From an uncultured Bacteroidales bacterium (GTDB taxonomy: Bacteria; Bacteroidota; Bacteroidia; Bacteroidales; UBA932): 64,000 bases of DNA. The DNA is taken from contig ONQC01000001.1 in assembly GCA_900319855.1 (NCBI GenBank), positions 52,398-116,397 on the forward strand. The letters are read 5' to 3'. Each line of letters starts with the position of its first letter. Position 1 is the stretch's first letter. The notes under the pieces were generated by a model. It did not search any database. It was not told the DNA's origin and saw only the letters and a list, made by a program, of their open reading frames with translations. Made by a program: the position numbers and the translations under genes. Shown here one piece after another: positions 59,040-64,000 of this stretch.

Positions 59040-61067
59040 ATGAAAAAAGCAACACTGATCCTAGCATCCATCCTTATGATGACCGCTTGCAGCCAGCCGA
59101 AGAACCCTTTCCTTCAGGAATGGAATACTCCGTATGGCACCGCCCCCTTCAGCCAGATTACCGAGGCTGACTACCTCCCTGCCATCCAGGAAGGTCTCAA
59201 GCAGCAGAAAGCCGAAATCCAGGCCATTATCGATTGCCCGGACGCCCCGACCTTCGAGAACACCATCGCCGCCTATGAACTGTCCGGCGGCCTGCTCGCC
59301 AAGGTGACCGGCGTATTTTACAATATCTCCGAGTCCGATGCGACCCCGGCCATCCAGGCCCTGGTCGACGAGGTGACTCCGATCATGACGGCTGCCGAAG
59401 ACGAGATCTTCATGAACGCCGCTTTCTTCGCCCGCGTCAAGGCGGTCTATGAGAACCGGGCTTCCCTTGACCGGGAACAGCAGATGGTGACCGAGAAACT
59501 CTATCGCCGCTTCGTCCGCAACGGCATCGACCTCGATGCCGCCGGCCAGGCCCGTTTCAAGGAGATCAACAGCCGTCTCGCGACCCTCAGCCAGAAATTC
59601 GGCAACAACCTCCTGGCCGAGAACAACGCCTTCAAGGACAAGATCGGCGTGACCGTGTCCCAGTATTCCGATTTCATGACTTCCTGTACCGACCGCGCCA
59701 AGCGTGAAGAGGCCTTCAAGGCCTATTCCAACCGCGGCAACAACGGCGGCGACAATGACAACAACGCCATCGTCCTGGAGATCATGAAACTCCGCACCGA
59801 GCAGGCCAACCTCCTGGGTTACAAGACTTCCGCCGAGTACCTGCTGGCCGACAAGATGGCCGGCGACCCGGTCACGGTCGACAACTTCCTTGCCGAGATC
59901 ATGGCCTCTTCCATGAAGAAAGCCAAGGAAGAGATCGCCGACATGCAGAAGGTCATGGACGAGGACATCAAGGCGGGCGTGCTGCCGGCCGGCTCCAAGA
60001 TCCAGCCTTGGGACTGGTTCTACTATGCTGAAAAGGTCCGCAGCCGCAAATACGACCTGGACGAAGAGCAGACCAAGCCCTATTTCCAGATCGACTCCGT
60101 CCGCAAGGGCGTCTTCTTCGCCGCCAACAAGATCTACGGCATCACGGTCGAACCCGCTCCGGAAGTGGAAGTCTACCACCCGGATGTCAAGGCCTACAAG
60201 CTGACCGACGCCGACGGCTCGCTGCTGGGTATCTTCTATGCCGATTCCTTCACCCGCGACACCAAGCGCGGCGGTGCGTGGATGAACAACTTCCGTGACC
60301 AGTACATCGATGCCTCCGGCAAGGATGTCCGTCCGGTCATCGTCAACGTGTGCAACTTCCCGCCGGCCACCGCGGACACCCCGTCCATGCTGACCATCGA
60401 CCAGGTCCAGACCTGCTTCCATGAGTTCGGCCACGCCCTCCACGGCTTCCTGACGAAATGCCGCTACCGCGACGTGAGCGGCACCTCCGTGACCCGCGAC
60501 TTCGTCGAGATGTTCTCCCAGTTCAACGAGCACTGGGCCTTCCAGCCGGAGATCCTCTCCGCCTATGCCCACAATTGCAAGACCGGCGAGCAAATCCCGG
60601 CCGAGCTCGTCGCCAAGATTGGCAATGCGCTGAAATTCAACCAGGGTTTCACGACCGGTGAACTCTGCGCCGCTTCCATCCTGGACATGAAATGGCATGA
60701 ACTGACCGCCGAGCAGCTCGCATCCTTCACGGACGCGGCATCCATCCGCCAGTTCGAGATCGACAAGTGCAAGGAGATGGGCCTGATCGACGAGATCATC
60801 CCGCGCTACCGCACGACCTACTTCAACCACATCTTCAACAGCGGCTACAGCGCCGGCTACTACAGCTACCTCTGGTCTGAAGTCCTCGATACCGATGCGT
60901 TCGAGTATTTCCAGGCCCATGGCATCTACAATCCGGAGGTGGCGAAATCCTTCCGCCAGACCTTCCTGGAACGTGGCGGCAGCGAGGAGCCGATGACCCT
61001 CTTCCGCCAGTTCAAGGGCGGCGACCCGGATCCGGGCGCCCTCCTGCGCAACCGCGGACTGGAATAG
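59040..61067 (+). CDS. dcp: M3 family dipeptidyl carboxypeptidase lipoprotein
   Basis: The start at 59040 (MKKATLILASILMMTAC) gives 675 aa with a lipobox Cys; an open frame from 58965 crosses the terminator. The zinc motif is H461-E-F-G-H465 (CFHEFGHALHGFL), with the third ligand Glu in the expected DFVEMFSQFNEHW segment. The N-terminal helices (NPFLQEWNTPYGTAPFSQI) match Bacteroidetes Dcp. The enzyme removes dipeptides from the C-terminus of oligopeptides. In E. coli Dcp is cytoplasmic; here lipidation places it in the periplasm or at the surface. Confidence 0.92.
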   Translation: MKKATLILASILMMTACSQPKNPFLQEWNTPYGTAPFSQITEADYLPAIQEGLKQQKAEIQAIIDCPDAPTFENTIAAYELSGGLLAKVTGVFYNISESDATPAIQALVDEVTPIMTAAEDEIFMNAAFFARVKAVYENRASLDREQQMVTEKLYRRFVRNGIDLDAAGQARFKEINSRLATLSQKFGNNLLAENNAFKDKIGVTVSQYSDFMTSCTDRAKREEAFKAYSNRGNNGGDNDNNAIVLEIMKLRTEQANLLGYKTSAEYLLADKMAGDPVTVDNFLAEIMASSMKKAKEEIADMQKVMDEDIKAGVLPAGSKIQPWDWFYYAEKVRSRKYDLDEEQTKPYFQIDSVRKGVFFAANKIYGITVEPAPEVEVYHPDVKAYKLTDADGSLLGIFYADSFTRDTKRGGAWMNNFRDQYIDASGKDVRPVIVNVCNFPPATADTPSMLTIDQVQTCFHEFGHALHGFLTKCRYRDVSGTSVTRDFVEMFSQFNEHWAFQPEILSAYAHNCKTGEQIPAELVAKIGNALKFNQGFTTGELCAASILDMKWHELTAEQLASFTDAASIRQFEIDKCKEMGLIDEIIPRYRTTYFNHIFNSGYSAGYYSYLWSEVLDTDAFEYFQAHGIYNPEVAKSFRQTFLERGGSEEPMTLFRQFKGGDPDPGALLRNRGLE

Positions 61068-61076
61068 TCCTGTAGG

Positions 61077-62378
61077 TTATTTTACGACTTGGACGGCGAC
61101 CGTGCGGAGATAACGTGCGGTCGCCGTTTCCAGATGGCAGTCCGGGGCCCGGTCAACGAAGTTGCGGTTGTCGATGCCGAGCGTCAGGTAGTTGACACAG
61201 GCCTTGAGGTAGGCGCCGTAGGCGTTGGGATGGTGACCGTCGGTGTGGTAGAGGTTGAGGTCCGGCCGCTCGGACATGACCCGCTCGAATGCATCCAGGA
61301 TGGGGGAGACCCGGGACTTCTCGGCCTCGGCCATGGCGGCCGCGCCCTTCTTCATGGCCGGGACCCGGACGGCCGGGTCTTCGGAGGTACGGCGCCAGGT
61401 ATTCTCATGGATGATGTCGCAGGCCGGACTTTTTTCCCGGATGCGGGCCGCGATCTTGCCGGCGTTCTCCCGGAGGGTGGCGTAGCGCTCCGGATCGCTG
61501 CCGTAGCGGAAATTCGACTGGCTCTGGTCCTGGAGGAAGGCGAAATCGAAGCCGCCCTGGCCGATGGCGTCGTTGGTGACGGTCAGTCCCAGATGCTGGC
61601 CGAAGGTCTGGCCACCCTTGGTGGCGTCGACGACATGGAGCCGGTGGCCCATGCCCCAGGCGATTTCCTTGAGCATGAACGTGGCGCCGTAGTAATAGGT
61701 GAAGGAGTTGCCGATGCACAGGACCTTGTGCAGGTCTTTGGTCTTGCCGCGGCCCAGGACGTTGATGTAGGCCGTGGTGTTGAGGTCGGCCGGGAATCCG
61801 GTGCCGGACTGTGCAGCGTCCCCGACACCGCCTTTATAGGGCCCTACGGCGCGGATCCGCAGGCAGAGGGTATCCTTGACCGCCTTGCGGAGCCGGAAGG
61901 TCTGGAGGACGTTTTTGGGCTCTTCCGCCCCGCCGGTTCCCTTGCACGGGGCACGGAACGAATACTTCAGGGCCGGGTCTTCTTCGGCCACGAGCTGCGG
62001 CTCGATGGAGGGATGCCATACCCCGCCGTCCAGGATCTCCACAGCATAGTATTTCGGGGAGCCCGGGTAGGAGAGGAAGCAGAAATCAAATTCGACATAA
62101 CTGCCGCGGGCCACCTTGCCGACCGGCTGCTTGAACAGCCAGCAGTCGCCTTCCCGGAACCGGTCGGACAGGATCCGCCCGCCGGTGGAGACGGGTTTCA
62201 GGTCCGGGCTGCCCAGGGTCAGGACCCCTTCTCCGGAGACGGTCGCTTTCAGCCGGCCGGTGGAGGTCCACTCCTGGATATAGTCGAGTTCGTCGTAATT
62301 CTCCAGCCAGATGCTGGTCTGGGCATGAGCCGCAAGGCCGAGGCCGGCTGCGAGCAGGGACAAGAGGATTCTTTTCAT
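61077..62378 (-). CDS. Exported SGNH/GDSL-like hydrolase (DUF4886-type)
   Basis: The start at 62376-62378 (MKRILLSLLAAGLGLAAHAQ) gives 433 aa with a cleavable signal. The N-terminal 200 residues are a beta-rich domain (SIWLENYDELDYIQEWTSTG; YVEFDFCFLSYPGSPKYYAVEI). The SGNH domain follows, with KVLCIGNSFTYYYGA (nucleophile Ser in block I), FDFAFLQDQSQSNFR and the C-terminal YHTDGHHPNAYGAYL (Asp and His of block V). It probably removes acyl groups from a glycan or other ester. It lies downstream of manA and GH92, so a de-esterase acting on a mannose-containing glycan is plausible but unproven. Confidence 0.82.
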   Translation of the reverse strand: MKRILLSLLAAGLGLAAHAQTSIWLENYDELDYIQEWTSTGRLKATVSGEGVLTLGSPDLKPVSTGGRILSDRFREGDCWLFKQPVGKVARGSYVEFDFCFLSYPGSPKYYAVEILDGGVWHPSIEPQLVAEEDPALKYSFRAPCKGTGGAEEPKNVLQTFRLRKAVKDTLCLRIRAVGPYKGGVGDAAQSGTGFPADLNTTAYINVLGRGKTKDLHKVLCIGNSFTYYYGATFMLKEIAWGMGHRLHVVDATKGGQTFGQHLGLTVTNDAIGQGGFDFAFLQDQSQSNFRYGSDPERYATLRENAGKIAARIREKSPACDIIHENTWRRTSEDPAVRVPAMKKGAAAMAEAEKSRVSPILDAFERVMSERPDLNLYHTDGHHPNAYGAYLKACVNYLTLGIDNRNFVDRAPDCHLETATARYLRTVAVQVVK

Positions 62379-62384
62379 GAGGAA

Positions 62385-62431
62385 AGCCGTTTTACGCAAT
62401 CGCAAGATAGTGATAATTACGTAAAACGGCT
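62385..62431. repeat. Perfect 12-bp inverted repeat upstream of the SGNH gene
   Basis: AGCCGTTTTACG (62385-62396) and CGTAAAACGGCT (62420-62431) with 23 bases between. It fills most of the 72-base gap between manA and the SGNH gene, its left arm only 6 bases before the ATG. It could be an operator or an RNA hairpin covering the ribosome site; there is no T-run for a terminator. Confidence 0.7.
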
Positions 62432-62450
62432 CTCTTTCTTGTCAAAAACT

Positions 62451-63482
62451 TTACCGGATGTAGCTCGTGACGAGTTTCAAGCCGGCGTCCGCGGCGGGTT
62501 TGAAACGCACGCCCTTGGAGGTGGCGGGGATCAGGACGGTGTCACCCTGGCGGATCTTGCAGGTGTGGCCCTTGGTCGGACCGGGAATGAGCTTTCCGTC
62601 AGGACCTTCGCTGAACACCGGTTCGCTGTCCTCGACCGTTCCTTCTCCGGCCACGCACATGACGACCATAAAGGAATCGGTATCGGAGAGGTCGCGGCGG
62701 ACGGGCTTGTCCAGGTCCCATACCTCGGTCGTGAAGTACGGGCAGGAGACCACCTCGACCGGGGCGTCCTTGGCCGGCTCATAGGCCGTGCGGTAGTCCG
62801 GATAGACCGTATAGTCGATGGCATCCTTGGCGAGTTCGGTATGGAGCTGGCGGGGTTTCCCATCGAGGCCGAGGCGGCCGTAGTCATAGATGCGGTAGGT
62901 GATGTCGGAGGTCTGCTGGATCTCGGCGATGAAGCAGCCGCCGCAGATGGCGTGGATGCGTCCGGCGGGCAGGAAGAACACGTCGCCGGGGTGCACGTCG
63001 TGGCGGGCCAGGACATCGGTGATGGTGCCATCGGCCACGCGCCGCTCATACTCTTCCGGGGTAATCTGCTCGGTCAGGCCGGCCAGCAGGTGGGCGCCCG
63101 GCTCGGCGGCGACGACGTACCACATCTCGGTCTTGCCCTTGCTGCCGTTATGGCGGACATAGGCGAGGGCGTCGTTCGGATGGACCTGGATGCTGAGGTC
63201 GGAGAGGGCGTCGATGAACTTGATCAGCAGCGGGAACTGGTTGCCGGTGTTGTCATAGACATGCTGCCCGACAAGGCGTCCCTTGTACTCGCGTACGAGG
63301 TCGGCGATGCTGCGGCCTTTCCAGGCGCCGTTCGCGACAATGGATTCGTTGCCGGCCACGCCGGAGAGTTCCCAGCTCTCGCCGATGTGGTGCTGGTCGG
63401 TTTCGATATGCTTGAACGGGGCGATTTTCTCGCCGCCCCAGACGACGGTCTTCAGGATGGGTTTGAATTTCAGCGGATACAT
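62451..63482 (-). CDS. manA: Mannose-6-phosphate isomerase, class I
   Basis: This 343-aa cytoplasmic cupin enzyme converts mannose 6-phosphate and fructose 6-phosphate into each other. It begins MYPLKFKPILKTVVWGGEKI, with IGESWELSG and the zinc-site segment LSIQVHPND (Gln and His ligands), KTEMWYVVAAEPGA (Glu ligand) and DVFFLPAGRIHAICGGCFIAEIQQTSD (His ligand). It is short, as in the Bacteroidetes/Firmicutes type. It lies 61 bases after the GH92 mannosidase on the same strand, which points to catabolism of released mannose. Confidence 0.93.
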   Translation of the reverse strand: MYPLKFKPILKTVVWGGEKIAPFKHIETDQHHIGESWELSGVAGNESIVANGAWKGRSIADLVREYKGRLVGQHVYDNTGNQFPLLIKFIDALSDLSIQVHPNDALAYVRHNGSKGKTEMWYVVAAEPGAHLLAGLTEQITPEEYERRVADGTITDVLARHDVHPGDVFFLPAGRIHAICGGCFIAEIQQTSDITYRIYDYGRLGLDGKPRQLHTELAKDAIDYTVYPDYRTAYEPAKDAPVEVVSCPYFTTEVWDLDKPVRRDLSDTDSFMVVMCVAGEGTVEDSEPVFSEGPDGKLIPGPTKGHTCKIRQGDTVLIPATSKGVRFKPAADAGLKLVTSYIR

Positions 63483-63543
63483 ATTTTCCTATCTATTAAA
63501 GTCTTCGCGTTGTTCAAGATGACAATGGATCCTACAAGGCGGA

Positions 63544-64000
63544 TCAATACCAGACGGCGGGGGCGTCTCCCATCCGGAAGACGAGGGTGCCGCCGGCGGT
63601 GATGTCGGCAAATTCCAGGTAGCCCTTCGCGTAGGGTTTTCCGTTGAGGGTGACGCCCTGGATGTACGGGCCTTCGCCTTCGCAGCGGACCTGGAAGGTG
63701 CCGCCGGCGACCCGGACGGAAGCCTCGCGGAAGCGGGGGAGTCCGAACCAGAACTGCGTCGAGGCGGGCTCAACTTGGTAGAAGCCCAGGCTGGAGAGCA
63801 CGTACCAGGCGCTCATCTGGCCTTCGTCTTCGTTGCCGGCCAGGCCGTTGTCATTGGCGAAATACATGGTTTCATACACCTCGCGGATGCGGTCGGCCGC
63901 CTTGGCCGGGGCGCCCGCCATGGTGTAGAAATAAATGATGTGGTGGCTCGGCTCGTTGCCATGGACATACTGGCCGATCAGGCCGGAGATGTCCGGGGAG
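63544..64000 (-). CDS. GH92 alpha-mannosidase, C-terminal end only
   Basis: Only the last 152 residues are in the window; the frame stays open to base 64000, so the gene continues outside. The family motifs VHGNEPSHHI followed by an aromatic strand and GLAGNEDEGQMSAWYVLSSL are diagnostic for GH92, where the HGNEPSHH and NED..QMSAWY segments hold calcium and catalytic-site residues. GH92 enzymes remove alpha-1,2-, alpha-1,3- or other alpha-linked mannose from N-glycans with inversion, using calcium. manA follows directly and fits use of the freed sugar. Confidence 0.93.
   Translation of the reverse strand, partial: SPDISGLIGQYVHGNEPSHHIIYFYTMAGAPAKAADRIREVYETMYFANDNGLAGNEDEGQMSAWYVLSSLGFYQVEPASTQFWFGLPRFREASVRVAGGTFQVRCEGEGPYIQGVTLNGKPYAKGYLEFADITAGGTLVFRMGDAPAVWY

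Overview
The window looks like chromosomal DNA from a high-GC member of the Bacteroidetes, most likely a gut or rumen Bacteroidales (an Alistipes- or Cryptobacteroides-like lineage; this assignment is inference). The evidence is the Bacteroidetes-type promoters (TAnnTTTG -7 boxes, several with TTTG exactly 19 nt upstream), the general lack of strong Shine-Dalgarno sequences, Oar-like TonB-dependent receptors, BACON-domain lipoproteins, a GldH-like gene beside ricT, GH92, and families such as DUF3109 and DUF5689. Both ends cut through genes. I see no tRNA, rRNA or CRISPR array.

Layout. (1) 1-10145: an unknown protein, a U32 peptidase, a secreted TPR protein, an M16-like protein without the zinc motif, a DUF3109 protein, small proteins, a lipoprotein form of peptide deformylase and a DUF5009 membrane protein. 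(2) 10236-20816: a same-strand glycan cluster with ROK kinase, GH18, amino-sugar-phosphate isomerase, MFS sugar transporter, GH30, a GH5-ThuA fusion, GH9 and a second ThuA lipoprotein, with no SusC/SusD pair. It ends in a clear terminator. (3) 20934-30686: housekeeping genes, namely a coiled-coil membrane protein, hemW, thioredoxin, an outer-membrane barrel, a LOG protein, a polyprenyl synthase, holB, ricT, gldH, trmB, smpB (reverse) and miaA. (4) 30670-35545: a C69 dipeptidase, a REP-associated tyrosine transposase (RAYT) between two related hairpins, and metK behind a complete SAM-II-type riboswitch with an intrinsic terminator.

(5) 35545-58996: a surface-protein region. A highly codon-biased Oar-like receptor has its own promoter and terminator. 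A two-gene unit (38993-45499) encodes a caspase-like lipoprotein and a fimbrillin-like lipoprotein, both ending in Fibrobacter-type major-paralogue domains. A seven-gene operon (45663-58996) then encodes an Oar-like receptor, a BACON lipoprotein, a lipoprotein of repeated OB-like modules, a secreted DNA/RNA non-specific endonuclease, an exported endonuclease/exonuclease/phosphatase protein, a second TonB-dependent receptor and a DUF5689 lipoprotein. I propose that this operon captures, cuts and imports extracellular nucleic acid. It is the best candidate in the window for an undescribed system.

(6) 59040-64000: an M3 dipeptidyl carboxypeptidase lipoprotein, an SGNH hydrolase, mannose-6-phosphate isomerase and the C-terminal end of a GH92 alpha-mannosidase. 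The last two suggest use of mannose from N-glycans.
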